Of a DNA stretch of 64,000 nucleotides, positions 35,500-44,673 are shown one piece after another. Position numbers and translations under genes: made by a program. How positions within the stretch are numbered: the stretch's first letter is position 1; each line of letters begins with the position of its first letter. The stretch is from Hymenobacter sp. APR13 (GTDB lineage: Bacteria; Bacteroidota; Bacteroidia; Cytophagales; Hymenobacteraceae). The DNA lies in contig NZ_CP006587.1 in assembly GCF_000737515.1 (NCBI RefSeq), positions 1,367,001-1,431,000 on the forward strand, read 5' to 3'. The notes under the pieces were generated by a model. The model did no database searches. It saw only the letters and a list, made by a program, of their open reading frames with translations, and was not told the DNA's origin.

Positions 35500-36678
35500 T
35501 TACTTCAGCAGCTCGTAGATGCCGGCTACGCCCTGGCCACCGCCTACGCAGGCGGTTACCATGCCGTACTTCTGACCCCGGGCGCGCAGCTCGTGGAACA
35601 GTTGGATGCTGAGCTTGGCGCCGGAGCAGCCCAGCGGGTGACCGAGGGCAATAGCGCCGCCGTTCACGTTCACTTTGCTCTGGTCCATGTCCAGCTCGCG
35701 CATTACGGCGAGGCTCTGGGAGGCGAAGGCCTCGTTCAGCTCGAACAGGTCGATGTCCTGGAGCTTCATGCCGGCCTGGCGCAGCGCCTTCGGCACGGCC
35801 TTGATGGGGCCCATGCCCATGATGCGTGGGTCGATGCCTTCGGTGGCGTAGGTCACCATGCGGGCAATCGGCTCCAGATTCAGCTCCTTCACCATGCGCT
35901 CCGACATCACAATGACGAAAGCGGCACCGTCGGAAGTCTGCGAGGAGTTACCGGCCGTAACGGAGCCGTTGGCGGCAAACACGGGACGCAGCTTGCCCAG
36001 CGCCTCCAGGGAAGTATCGGCGCGGGGCCCTTCGTCGGTATCGACTACAAACGAGCGGGTTTTCTTTTTGCCGGTGGCCTGGTCGAGGTAGGTTTCCTCC
36101 ACGGTTACGGGCACAATCTGCTCCTTGAACTTGCCTTCCTGAATGGCTTTGATGGCCTTCTGGTGCGAGTTGTAGGCAAACTGGTCCTGGTCTTCGCGGG
36201 TGATGCCGTAATCCTGGGCCACGGCTTCGGCGGTGAGGCCCATGCCGAGGTAGTAATCGGGGTGCTGCTGGGCCAGGTTGTAGTTGGGCACGGTTTTCCA
36301 GCCCACGGTGGGCACCAGGCTCATGCTTTCGGTACCACCGGCCACGATGCAGTCGGCCATGCCGGCAGCAATTTTACCGGCAGCCATGGCAATGGTTTCC
36401 ACGCCGGAACCGCAGTAGCGGTTCACGATGAGGCCCGACACGTTCATTGGCAGCGCCAGCAGCGAAATCAGGCGGCCCATCTGCAGGCCCTGCTCGGCCT
36501 CCGGTACGGCGTTGCCCACAATCACGTCGTCGATGCGGGTAGGGTCCAGCTGGGGCACCGAGGCCACCAGGTGCTTGATGACGTCGGCGGCGAGGTCATC
36601 GGGGCGGGTGAAGCGGAAACCGCCACGGTTGGCCTTGCCAACGGCCGTGCGGTAACCGGCTACGATATATGCGTTCAT
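35500..36678 (-). CDS. Acetyl-CoA C-acyltransferase (thiolase)
   Basis: 392 residues, standard thiolase length. Nucleophile Cys89 in [10 protein letters not shown], His in [14 protein letters not shown], and second Cys in TACVGGGQG. It cleaves 3-ketoacyl-CoA in the last step of beta-oxidation (or runs in reverse with acetoacetyl-CoA). It is preceded on the same strand by the dehydrogenase-hydratase fusion, which catalyses the two preceding steps. Confidence 0.93.
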   Translation of the reverse strand: MNAYIVAGYRTAVGKANRGGFRFTRPDDLAADVIKHLVASVPQLDPTRIDDVIVGNAVPEAEQGLQMGRLISLLALPMNVSGLIVNRYCGSGVETIAMAAGKIAAGMADCIVAGGTESMSLVPTVGWKTVPNYNLAQQHPDYYLGMGLTAEAVAQDYGITREDQDQFAYNSHQKAIKAIQEGKFKEQIVPVTVEETYLDQATGKKKTRSFVVDTDEGPRADTSLEALGKLRPVFAANGSVTAGNSSQTSDGAAFVIVMSERMVKELNLEPIARMVTYATEGIDPRIMGMGPIKAVPKALRQAGMKLQDIDLFELNEAFASQSLAVMRELDMDQSKVNVNGGAIALGHPLGCSGAKLSIQLFHELRARGQKYGMVTACVGGGQGVAGIYELLK

Positions 36679-36717
36679 GGTTTCAAGTCTTAGAGAAGGT
36701 GGGGAAGTAGAGGTAGG

Positions 36718-36847
36718 CTAGCTCCCCTCCTTGGAAAGGAGGGGTTGGGGGTGGTTGACTGGTTGAACGATGGTTAGAGTTAGCTCTAGTATTGTTCTGA
36801 CGTCATTCAACCACCCCTAGCCCCTCCTTTCCAAGGAGGGGAACTAG
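36718..36847. repeat. 41-bp inverted repeat (CCCCTCCTTGGAAAGGAGGGG family)
   Basis: Arms 36718-36758 and 36807-36847 are near-complementary, each containing its own small palindrome (CCCCTCCTTGGAAAGGAGGGG). It lies between thiolase and the fusion gene and would interrupt a shared transcript with a very stable structure. Confidence 0.8.
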
Positions 36848-36856
36848 TTTTTAGCT

Positions 36857-39265
36857 CTAGTTTCTCAAGGGTTTGCCGGTGGTCAGGATGCTCTGAATCC
36901 GCTCCAGCGTTTTCCGCTCGCCGGTGAGGCTGAGGAAGGCTTCGCGCTCCAGGTCCAGCAGGTACTGCTCCGATACTTCGGTGGGGCTGCTCAGGTCGCC
37001 GCCGCACATGATGTAGGCCAGCTTGTTGGCAATTTTCACGTCGTGGTCGGAGATGTAGCGGCCTTCCTTCATGGCGTGTACGCCGGTCAGGAACATGCCC
37101 AGGGCGCCTTTGCCCTGCACCTTGATGTTGGTTTTCTGCAGCGGCTGGGTGTAGCCGTCCTCGGCCAGCTCAATGGCGGCGGCTTTGGCCTGGGCCAGTA
37201 CGCGGTTGGAATTCACCACCACTTCATCGCCGCGGCGCAGGAAGCCCAAATCGAAGGCTTCATGGGCCGAGGTGGATACCTTGGCGGTGCTTACCGTCAT
37301 GAAGGCGTTGCGCAGCAGGTTGTACTCCGGCTCACCTTCCTCGTACTTGAGGGCGGTGCGCAACGTCATTTCTTTGGTGCCGCCGCCGCCCGGAATCAGG
37401 CCCACGCCGAATTCCACGAGGCCCATGTAGGTTTCGGCCGCCGCAACCACCCGGTCGCAGTGCAGGTTCAGCTCGCAGCCGCCGCCCAGGGCCAGGCCGT
37501 GGGGTGCGCCCACCACCGGAATGCTGCTGTAGCGCATCCGCATCATGGCCTGCTGGAACTGGGCAATCATCAGGTTCAGCTCGTCGTACTCTTGGTCCAG
37601 CGCGAACATGTACACGAGGCCCAGATTGGCCCCGGCCGAGAAATTCGGCGCGTCGTTGCCCACCACGAGGCCGCGGAAGTCCTTTTCGGCCAGCTCCACG
37701 CCTTTCAGCAGGCCTTGGATGACGTCGGAACCCAGCGCATTCATTTTCGAGTGGAATTCCACGTTCAGGATACCGTCGCCCATATCGAGCACCGAGGCCC
37801 CGGCGTTTTTCCACAGCACTTTGCCCGTGGCGCGCATGTTATCCAGAATGATGAAGTTCTCCATGCCCGGAATGGCCTGGTAGCTCTTCGACTCGATGTC
37901 GTAGAACTGCTTCACGCCTGCTTCGCTCACTTTGTAGAAGGCAGTGTGGCCGGCGGCTACCATCTCCTCTATCCACGGCGCTACGGTTTTGCCTTCGGCC
38001 TTGGCCAGCTCCAGGCCCTTCTGCACGCCCAGGGCATCCCAGGTTTCGAAGGGGCCCAGGTCCCAGCCGAAGCCAGCGCGCAGGGCGTCGTCAATCTTGT
38101 AGAGCGAGTCGGTAATTTCCGGAATCCGGTTGCTCACGTAGGCAAACAGGCCCGCGAAGGTCTTGCGGTAGAAGTCCCCGGCTTTGTCTTTGCCGGCGGC
38201 CAGCACCTTGAAGCGGTCCGCCAGCTTTTCAATCGGCTTGGTGGCTTCCAGGGTGGCAAACTTCACCTTCTGGCTGGGCTTGTACTCCAGCGTGTTCAGG
38301 TCGAGGGCCTGAATTTCCGACTTGCCGCCGGCGCCCTTCACTTTTTTGTAGAAGCCCTGGGCGGTTTTGTCGCCTAGCCACTTGTTCTCGGCCATCTTCT
38401 TGATGAAGTCGGGCAGCTGAAACACGTGCTTGGCTTCGTCGTTGGGCAGGTTCTGGGCGAGGCCGTTGGCCACGTTGATCATCGTATCCAGACCTACCAC
38501 GTCGGAGGTGCGGAACGTGGCCGACTTGGCGTGGCCGATAACCGGCCCGGTCAGCTTGTCCACTTCTTCCACCGTCAGGCCCAGCTCGCTCATCACCTGC
38601 ACCACGTCCATGATGGCGAAAACGCCCACGCGGTTGGCAATGAAGGCCGGGGTATCCTTGGCTAGCACCGTGGTTTTGCCCAGGTACAGGTCGCCGTAGT
38701 GCATCAGGAAATCCACCACCGACTTGTCGGTTTCCGGCGTCGGGATGATTTCGAGCAGCTTCAGGTAGCGCGGCGGGTTGAAGAAGTGTGTGCCGCAGAA
38801 GTGCTTGCGGAAGTCGTCGGAACGACCTTCCGTCATCATGTGAATCGGAATGCCCGAGGTGTTCGAGGTGATAAGCGTACCAGGCTTGCGGTACTGCTCT
38901 ACGCGCTCAAACAGGCTCTTTTTGATGTCGAGACGTTCCACTACCACCTCAATCGTCCAGTCGCAGCCGGTAATATCCTTGAGGTTATCGTCAAAGTTGC
39001 CGGTCTTGATGCGCGCGGCGTCGGCCTTGCGGTACAGCGGCGACGGATTGGCCGCTACAGCTGCCTGCAACGAGGCATTCACGATGCGGTTCTTCACGGC
39101 CGGGTTGTCCAGCTTTAGGCCTTTGGCCTCCTCGGCGGGCAGCAGCTCCTTGGGCGCAATGTCGAGCAGCAGTACCTGCACACCGATGTTGGCGAAGTGG
39201 CACGCAATGCGCGAGCCCATCACCCCGGAGCCCAATACGGCTACTTTTTTGATGGTACGGTTCAT
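36857..39265 (-). CDS. 3-hydroxyacyl-CoA dehydrogenase / enoyl-CoA hydratase fusion
   Basis: 802 residues. The N-terminal half is hydroxyacyl-CoA dehydrogenase (NAD site VAVLGSGVMGSRIACHFA, then the catalytic His in CGTHFFNPP); the C-terminal part (about 500-700) is enoyl-CoA hydratase with both Glu residues (LGGGCELN, LVEFGVGLIPGGGG) and the oxyanion ANFSAGA-like NFSAGANLG. The order is the reverse of E. coli FadB, where the hydratase comes first. It does the hydration and oxidation steps of beta-oxidation. It is the gene after marR, on the same strand. Confidence 0.9.
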   Translation of the reverse strand: MNRTIKKVAVLGSGVMGSRIACHFANIGVQVLLLDIAPKELLPAEEAKGLKLDNPAVKNRIVNASLQAAVAANPSPLYRKADAARIKTGNFDDNLKDITGCDWTIEVVVERLDIKKSLFERVEQYRKPGTLITSNTSGIPIHMMTEGRSDDFRKHFCGTHFFNPPRYLKLLEIIPTPETDKSVVDFLMHYGDLYLGKTTVLAKDTPAFIANRVGVFAIMDVVQVMSELGLTVEEVDKLTGPVIGHAKSATFRTSDVVGLDTMINVANGLAQNLPNDEAKHVFQLPDFIKKMAENKWLGDKTAQGFYKKVKGAGGKSEIQALDLNTLEYKPSQKVKFATLEATKPIEKLADRFKVLAAGKDKAGDFYRKTFAGLFAYVSNRIPEITDSLYKIDDALRAGFGWDLGPFETWDALGVQKGLELAKAEGKTVAPWIEEMVAAGHTAFYKVSEAGVKQFYDIESKSYQAIPGMENFIILDNMRATGKVLWKNAGASVLDMGDGILNVEFHSKMNALGSDVIQGLLKGVELAEKDFRGLVVGNDAPNFSAGANLGLVYMFALDQEYDELNLMIAQFQQAMMRMRYSSIPVVGAPHGLALGGGCELNLHCDRVVAAAETYMGLVEFGVGLIPGGGGTKEMTLRTALKYEEGEPEYNLLRNAFMTVSTAKVSTSAHEAFDLGFLRRGDEVVVNSNRVLAQAKAAAIELAEDGYTQPLQKTNIKVQGKGALGMFLTGVHAMKEGRYISDHDVKIANKLAYIMCGGDLSSPTEVSEQYLLDLEREAFLSLTGERKTLERIQSILTTGKPLRN

Positions 39266-39447
39266 TCGTGGGGAGGAATGAGGTGGGAAGAAATAAGTTT
39301 TATGTAAGCTTCAGGCTGTCAGCTACAAGCCGCCAGCATCTGGTTGAAAGTACTCGTCATGCCGAGTTGTTGGCTCTACGTTTCCACGGGCAGTACCGGC
39401 GGAAAACAAGAAAGCTATCAGCCAGGTGCCAATAGCTAACCGCCCGG

Positions 39448-39924
39448 CTAGGCCGGCGACTCGGAGCGCAGGGGTTTCAGTTTGAAGTCGTCGTAGAGGG
39501 TTTTGCCCTCAATCATGCCCGTAATCTGGGCTACTACCTTAAAGAACACGTTCAGTTCGCTCTGCGGGATTTTCTCGCGTACCTTCAGGTTGAAGTGGCG
39601 CACCGTCTGGCGGGAAATTTCCTTGCCGCGCAGGCCTTCCTCGGTCAGGAAGATGCGCACCGAGCGTTTGTCCTGGGTGTCGGCCTGTTTATAAATGAGT
39701 CCCTTTTCCTCCATCGAGCGCAGAATGCGCGTGAGGGAGCGGGTTTCTAGGCCGAGCAATGGGGCTATCTTGGTAGCGGGCGTGCCGTTTTCCTGGTCGA
39801 TGTTCAGCAGCACGAAGCCAATGCTCGTGGTGATGTCGTGCTTGGCGGCCTGCGTATTGTACATACGCGAAATGGCGTGCCAGGCAACCTTGATGTTATA
39901 ATCGACGGTTTCTTCGGGAGTCAT
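39448..39924 (-). CDS. MarR-family transcriptional regulator
   Basis: 158 residues. A winged helix-turn-helix (GTPATKIAPLLGLETRSLTRIL, then LIYKQADTQDKRSVRIFLT, the wing) within MarR-type dimer helices. In this setting it most likely controls fatty-acid degradation genes. ATG 39924 is preferred to the TTG at 39939; its -7 element is about 22 bases upstream. Its own promoter holds the same 12-base site as the acyl-CoA dehydrogenase promoter, compatible with autoregulation. Confidence 0.85.
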   Translation of the reverse strand: MTPEETVDYNIKVAWHAISRMYNTQAAKHDITTSIGFVLLNIDQENGTPATKIAPLLGLETRSLTRILRSMEEKGLIYKQADTQDKRSVRIFLTEEGLRGKEISRQTVRHFNLKVREKIPQSELNVFFKVVAQITGMIEGKTLYDDFKLKPLRSESPA

Positions 39925-39945
39925 GGGAGGGTACTGCAAGTCCGG

Positions 39946-39979
39946 TAAACATACAGAAAACTGTTATGCTTGCATACTA
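39946..39979 (-). promoter_or_regulatory. Promoter-operator of the marR gene
   Basis: On the minus strand: TAGTATGCAAGCATAACA, 8 bases, TATGTTTA (39953-39946). GTATGC-AA-GCATAA forms an interrupted dyad. The block GCAAGCATAACA-N8-TAnnTTT is identical in arrangement to 35229-35202. Confidence 0.6.
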
Positions 39980-39987
39980 AGTTAGCC

Positions 39988-40037
39988 AAAAAAAGTTTGG
40001 CCCGCGCCGTCAGCCTCACCGGCTGGCAGCGCGGGCC
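39988..40037 (-). terminator. Terminator after the lipoprotein gene
   Basis: GGCCCGCGC / GCGCGGGCC stem (39999-40007, 40029-40037), followed on the minus strand by a T run. Confidence 0.85.
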
Positions 40038-40063
40038 ACAGCAAGACGTGGCTCCGGCCGGGC

Positions 40064-40897
40064 TTAGGGCATCGTGAAGTCGGCTCGTACGGGGTTGGCG
40101 TTCAGGTTGGCTTCTACCCGCTGAATCTGGCCGGTTGCCGGGTTCAGCACATAGGGCTCGAAGTAGAAGGCTTCCCGCCCGATGCCCCCGCCTTGTACGT
40201 CCTTGGCAGAACCATAGGCTACCAGATGCACTTTTTCTCCGCTGGCAAACCCCAGGCTCCTCAGGGAGGAGGCATGGAAGGCCAGCCGCAACTTGGCTGT
40301 GCCCCGCACGGCCGGGGCCGGGGTGCTTTCACTGGCGCTGATCTGCGAAGACTCCAGATACCGGACGTTGCTCACGTCGCTCGTTTTGCCCACGTACAGC
40401 CGCACAGCGTACATTTTGGGGGCGGGGTATAGTTGTGGGTTGTACGCTACCTGGCACTCAAACGCTGCTACCTCATCGGGCAGCGAGTTGCTCGTTTTGC
40501 TTACCGGCGTCAGGCTGGTCACCTGCGTGCTGCTCTGCTGATCCAGCGTGATGGTGGGGAAGGCAACCGGGGCCGGGCTTTTTACTTCGAGCTCGTAGCG
40601 CAGCGTACCCATCCCGGCCCGACTGACATTGAGCACATGCCGGCCTGGCTCGATGTTTTTCAGCTCATAGTTGCCCTGCTCATCCGTTACGACCTGTTTA
40701 TTCAGCCCTTCTACCTGCACGGTAGTGCCGGCTTTGCCCAGCGGGCGCAGCACCTCATCTTGGGCCAGCACCACCCCCGACACGGTGGCCCCAGTGGCGG
40801 CGGGCGTTGGGCTGTCTGCTTCGGATTTGCTGCAACCGCTCAATACAGCTAGGCTACCGACCACCATGCAGCTCAGAGATAGATACTTTTTCATCAT
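40064..40897 (-). CDS. Lipoprotein with carboxypeptidase-regulatory-like domain
   Basis: About 277 residues. Signal peptide with lipobox LSGC (Cys22); the region about 35-105 (VSGVVLAQDEVLRPLGKAG, TDEQGNYELKNIEPGRH) is a CarboxypepD_reg-like beta-sandwich, common at the Bacteroidota surface. The remainder is strand-rich, of unknown type. It is placed between the fatty-acyl-CoA ligase and marR, but terminators flank it on both sides, so it is likely expressed separately. Confidence 0.8.
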   Translation of the reverse strand: MMKKYLSLSCMVVGSLAVLSGCSKSEADSPTPAATGATVSGVVLAQDEVLRPLGKAGTTVQVEGLNKQVVTDEQGNYELKNIEPGRHVLNVSRAGMGTLRYELEVKSPAPVAFPTITLDQQSSTQVTSLTPVSKTSNSLPDEVAAFECQVAYNPQLYPAPKMYAVRLYVGKTSDVSNVRYLESSQISASESTPAPAVRGTAKLRLAFHASSLRSLGFASGEKVHLVAYGSAKDVQGGGIGREAFYFEPYVLNPATGQIQRVEANLNANPVRADFTMP

Positions 40898-40963
40898 CGG
40901 AGTAAAATAGTTTTTGTGGGTTGGAACTATTTTTCGTTTTGCAAACACAGTGCCAATTGCCAC

Positions 40964-41007
40964 CAAAACAAACGGCCCGCCCACCGCAAAGCGGTAGACG
41001 GGCCGTT
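40964..41007 (-). terminator. Terminator after the acyl-CoA ligase gene
   Basis: AACGGCCCG / CGGGCCGTT (40971-40979, 40999-41007) with inner ACCGC/GCGGT pairing, then TTTGTTTT on the minus strand. Confidence 0.85.
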
Positions 41008-41035
41008 ATGGGCCAGGCAGTTGCGGCCGCCGAAC

Positions 41036-42835
41036 CTAGTGGCCGCCGGCCCCGGCCGGCTTCTCGGCGTTCTGGTAAATGCCCTCGATGATTTCCTGGT
41101 TGTTTTGGGTGATGATTTTGCGCTTCACCTTCATGGTGGGCGTCATCTCGCCGGTTTCCACGGTCCAGAGCTGGGGTAGCAGGGCAATGCGCTTCACCTG
41201 CTCCCACTGCGCAAAGCCAGAGTTGTACTTGTTCACCAGCTCATTGTACATCTTCACCACCTTCTCGTTCTTCACCAGCTCCTCGTTGGAGCAGTTGCAG
41301 TCCACGCCGTTACGCTTGCACCAGCCCTTCAGGTCGTCGAAGGCGGGGATGACGAGGGCGGAGGCGAACTTCTGGCCGTCGCCGACCACCATACACTGCT
41401 CCACCAGTGGCGACTCCTTGAGCTTACCTTCAATGACCTGCGGGGCAATGTACTTGCCGCCCGAGGTCTTGAACATCTCCTTTTTCCGGTCGGTGATTTT
41501 CAGGAATTTGCCTTCCACCATCTCCCCGATGTCGCCGGTGTGGAACCAGCCATCGGCATCGAACTCCTTGGCCGTCAGTTCAGGCTTGTTATAGTAGCCC
41601 AGCATCACCGACTCCGACTTGGTGAGAATTTCGCCGTCCTGGGCAATTTTCACCTCGGTGTTGTCGATGATAGGGCCTACGGTGCCAATCATGTTGTTTT
41701 CGGGCTCGTAGCCGCCCACGGCAATTACTGGCGAGGTTTCGGTGAGGCCGTAGCCTTCCATCACCCGGATGCCACCGGCCCAGAATACGCGGGCCAAACG
41801 CGGCTGCAGCGCCCCACCGCCGCTCACGATGCAGCGCAGGTTGCCGCCCAGCGCCTCGCGCCACTTGCTGAAGATAAGTTTGTTGGCCAGGGCCAGCTGC
41901 GTATTATACAGGAAGCCGCCGTCCTTCTGGTTGTCGTATTTTAGGCCCAAGTTGAGGGCCCAGAAGAACAGGCTTTTCTTGACGCCGGTTTGCTCGTGGC
42001 CTTTGGCCACAATCTTGTCGTACACCTTTTCCAGCAGGCGCGGCACGGTGGTGAAGATTTCGGGCTTCACCTCGCGCAGGTTGTCGGCAATGGTTTCCAT
42101 GCTCTCAGCATAGTAGATGCTCACGCCGTTGAGCAGGTAGATGTGCGTCACCATCCGCTCGAAGATGTGGCAGAGCGGCAGGAAGCTCAGGGCCTTGTCG
42201 TTTTCCGTGACGGGCACGAAGCGCTGAGCGTTGCGGCAGTTGCTGAGGATGTTGTTGTGGCTCAGCATTACACCTTTGGGCTGGCCGGTGGTGCCGGAGG
42301 TGTAAATCAGCGTGAGCAGGTCACTGGGCTCCACGGCGGCTTTAATCGGCTCCAGGTCGGCGGGGTTGCCCTTTTTGCCCAGCTCCAGCAGCTCATTGAA
42401 GTGGCGGGCGCCGCCTACTTCATCGAAGGTGAAGACGTTCTGCGCCGGAATATCCAGGCCCTCGGTGGCTTCCTTTACCTTGTCATACAGCTTCTGATCC
42501 GACACGAAAACGGCCTTTACGCCGGCATCGGTGAAGATGTACTTGTAGTCTTCCACCGTGATGCTGGGGTACATGGGCACGCTGGTGGCGCCTAGCTGCG
42601 CAATGCCGAAATCGGCAAACATCCACTCCGGCCGGTTCATCGAAATGATAGCCACCTTATCATCCTTGCCGATGCCGAGGCTGCGCAGGCCCAGGCTCAC
42701 CTGGTTGACTTTCTCGATGACGGTATCGGTGCTAATAGGGGTATACTGGCCGTTGAGCTTGTAGGCGAAGCAGTCGGGCTTGTTATACTTCTGCTGCAGC
42801 TGGGGCAGCAAGTCGAACGTACGGCGGATATCCAT
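41036..42835 (-). CDS. Long-chain fatty-acyl-CoA ligase (AMP-forming)
   Basis: 599 residues. ANL-family signatures: P-loop LIYTSGTTGQPKGVMLSH, YGLTETSP, GWFHTGDIG, and ITDRKKEMFKTSGGKYIAP with the C-terminal lysine region. It activates long-chain fatty acids with CoA, feeding the beta-oxidation genes on the same strand. It resembles the eukaryote-like FACL group common in Bacteroidota. ATG 42835 is used; GTG 42850 would add five residues. Confidence 0.92.
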   Translation of the reverse strand: MDIRRTFDLLPQLQQKYNKPDCFAYKLNGQYTPISTDTVIEKVNQVSLGLRSLGIGKDDKVAIISMNRPEWMFADFGIAQLGATSVPMYPSITVEDYKYIFTDAGVKAVFVSDQKLYDKVKEATEGLDIPAQNVFTFDEVGGARHFNELLELGKKGNPADLEPIKAAVEPSDLLTLIYTSGTTGQPKGVMLSHNNILSNCRNAQRFVPVTENDKALSFLPLCHIFERMVTHIYLLNGVSIYYAESMETIADNLREVKPEIFTTVPRLLEKVYDKIVAKGHEQTGVKKSLFFWALNLGLKYDNQKDGGFLYNTQLALANKLIFSKWREALGGNLRCIVSGGGALQPRLARVFWAGGIRVMEGYGLTETSPVIAVGGYEPENNMIGTVGPIIDNTEVKIAQDGEILTKSESVMLGYYNKPELTAKEFDADGWFHTGDIGEMVEGKFLKITDRKKEMFKTSGGKYIAPQVIEGKLKESPLVEQCMVVGDGQKFASALVIPAFDDLKGWCKRNGVDCNCSNEELVKNEKVVKMYNELVNKYNSGFAQWEQVKRIALLPQLWTVETGEMTPTMKVKRKIITQNNQEIIEGIYQNAEKPAGAGGH

Positions 42836-43016
42836 GCGGGGAGCGGACACTGGTGGGGTTGGTCAAGAGAGAGTAGAGAGGCAACGATGCATCCGATACG
42901 GCCTGGCAAAGCAGGTAATGCCGAAAATGCTGCTTAAATAAGCACTTTTTCCGCTTATTGCCTAAACCCACGGCCCAGTTATGCCACGGATGATAGGCCC
43001 TTGGCGGCTATTTCTG

Positions 43017-43024
43017 TAGCTTTG
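43017..43024 (+). promoter_or_regulatory. -7 element for the arginase-like gene
   Basis: TAGCTTTG, an exact match, 27 bases before ATG 43051. A TTG at 43001 is closer than usual. Confidence 0.45.
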
Positions 43025-43050
43025 TACGAGTCTGCACCCTCCCGCGCCCG

Positions 43051-44199
43051 ATGAATCTGGCCATCTTTTTCGATCCGCTCCGCGAAGAACTTCTACCCTC
43101 TTCGGCTAGCGCTACTGTTCTGGCCGCTTATGCCACGCCTTTCCTGGATACCTTCCCGGACTGGCGGGCCGCCGACCTTGCGCTGATTGGCCTGGACGAG
43201 TGGCGCGGCAGTGCCGCCGGCGCCCCCGCCACCCAGGGCGCCGACGAAGTGCGGCGGCGTTTCTACCAGCTGCAGAAAGGCACCGGCCCGGCCCGCATCG
43301 TCGATTTGGGCAACCTGCGGCCCGGCCTCACGCTGGAAGACACCTACCAGCGCCTGCGCGAAATCATTGCGGCGCTGCTGGAGCACGGCACCGTCCCGAT
43401 TCTGCTGGGCGGCTCCCACGACCTCGACTACGGGCAGTTTCTGGCCTACGAAACCCTGGACCGGCCCGTGAGCTTTGCCACGGTGGATGCGCGCGTGGAC
43501 ATGGCCGAGCAGGATTGCGCGGCCCCTGAAGAAAGCCACCTGCGCCGCATGCTTGTGCACGAGCCCAGCTTCCTATTCAACTTTGCCCAGCTAGCCCACC
43601 AACAGTACTTGGTAGCCCCAGACGTGCTGGCGGCGCTGGAAAAGCTGCACTTTGAAACCCTACGCGTAGGCCAGGTGCGCGACGATATCCGGCAGGCCGA
43701 GCCGCTGCTGCGCCAGGCCGACTTCGTGAGCTTCGATGTGGCGGCGCTACGCTGGAACGATGCGCCTGGCTACTACCCGGCCAACCCCTTCGGCCTCACC
43801 AACGAGGAAGCCGCCAAGCTGGCCTGGTACGCCGGCCACAACGACCAGCTCAGCTCCTTCGGCCTCTACGGATACCGCCCCGACTACGACACGCACGGCC
43901 TGGCCGCTTCCACGCTGGCCACCATGCTGTGGTACTTTGTGGAAGGCTACTACCACCGCCGCCGTGAAACCGACTTCCAGAGCCGCCGCTTTGTGCGCTA
44001 CGCCGTGGGCCTGCCCGGCACCCCGGGCAAGCTGGTCTTCTACAAAAGCCGCCACACCGAGAAGTGGTGGCTGGAGGTGGAAAGCATGGCCGACAGCGAC
44101 GTCAAGCGCATCGTGCCGTGCAGCTACGAAGACTACTTCCGCGCCGCCCAAGGCGACTTGCCCAACCGCTGGATTCTGACCCAGGCACTGCTGGGCTGA
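43051..44199 (+). CDS. Arginase/formimidoylglutamase-fold protein with lost metal ligands
   Basis: 382 residues. The arginase fold is recognisable from LLGGSHDLDYGQ (His123), TVDARVDM (usually DAHxD) and VSFDVAALRWNDAP (usually SxDxDxxDP). Of the six manganese ligands, His123, Asp146, Asp150 and Asp229 are kept, but the DAHxD histidine is Arg148 and the second Asp of the last motif is Ala231. It may bind one metal at most. Databases often label such proteins formimidoylglutamase; the changes make that activity doubtful. Confidence 0.8.
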   Translation: MNLAIFFDPLREELLPSSASATVLAAYATPFLDTFPDWRAADLALIGLDEWRGSAAGAPATQGADEVRRRFYQLQKGTGPARIVDLGNLRPGLTLEDTYQRLREIIAALLEHGTVPILLGGSHDLDYGQFLAYETLDRPVSFATVDARVDMAEQDCAAPEESHLRRMLVHEPSFLFNFAQLAHQQYLVAPDVLAALEKLHFETLRVGQVRDDIRQAEPLLRQADFVSFDVAALRWNDAPGYYPANPFGLTNEEAAKLAWYAGHNDQLSSFGLYGYRPDYDTHGLAASTLATMLWYFVEGYYHRRRETDFQSRRFVRYAVGLPGTPGKLVFYKSRHTEKWWLEVESMADSDVKRIVPCSYEDYFRAAQGDLPNRWILTQALLG

Positions 44200-44235
44200 T
44201 TCGTTTTTCGCACTTCGTTTTTTGTTGTTCGCTTC

Positions 44236-44529
44236 ATGGATAACCCCTCATTTGCTAGTAGTCCGAAAAACGAAAAACGGGAACCGGAAAACGAACCCCT
44301 CCCCAAGTACACCAAAGGCCAGCTGGCGCTGCGCAACGGCCAGGACCGCGACGAAATTTGGGTGGCCTACCGAGGGCTGATCTACGACGTGACCCGCTCG
44401 CGCCTCTGGAAGCGCGGAAACCATTACGAGCACTGGGCCGGCCAGGACCTGACCAAGGAACTGGACCACGACGCGCCCCACACACCCAACGTATTCGATA
44501 AATTCTCCGTTATCGGGCAGCTAGCGTGA
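44236..44529 (+). CDS. Cytochrome b5-like heme/steroid-binding protein
   Basis: 97 residues. The core (YTKGQLALRNGQDRDE, IWVAYRGLIYDVT, NHYEHWAGQDLTKELDHD) is the small cytochrome-b5-like domain, with candidate heme-ligand histidines in NHYEHW and DHDAPH. There is no signal peptide. It may be a soluble electron carrier or ligand-binding protein; the partner is unknown. It lies 36 bases after the arginase-like gene, so co-transcription is possible. Confidence 0.82.
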   Translation: MDNPSFASSPKNEKREPENEPLPKYTKGQLALRNGQDRDEIWVAYRGLIYDVTRSRLWKRGNHYEHWAGQDLTKELDHDAPHTPNVFDKFSVIGQLA

Positions 44530-44621
44530 CTTGGTGATGAAGGAATGAGGTAATAGAGTGATGAGGTAGTTGCGCCATCAAAGCAGCTTCGTCACCACAT
44601 CACCCTACCAACTCATCCTCC

Positions 44622-44669
44622 ATTACTTAATCACCCCATTACCTCATCACCCCATTACCTCATCGCCTC
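44622..44669 (+). repeat. Three tandem 16-bp repeats abutting the murQ start
   Basis: The unit ATTACCTCATCACCCC occurs three times with small changes (44622-44637, 44638-44653, 44654-44669), ending four bases before the murQ ATG. Inverted, degenerate copies lie just upstream (44533-44571). Confidence 0.8.
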
Positions 44670-44673
44670 CTAT

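Noticed and set aside
35593..36693. Plus-strand open frame opposite thiolase
   Set aside because: Gly/His-rich antisense of a clear thiolase with all catalytic residues.
36857..39265. Frameshifted fusion of two genes
   Set aside because: The dehydrogenase-hydratase fusion is one open frame and this domain order is known in Bacteroidota, so it is not an artefact.
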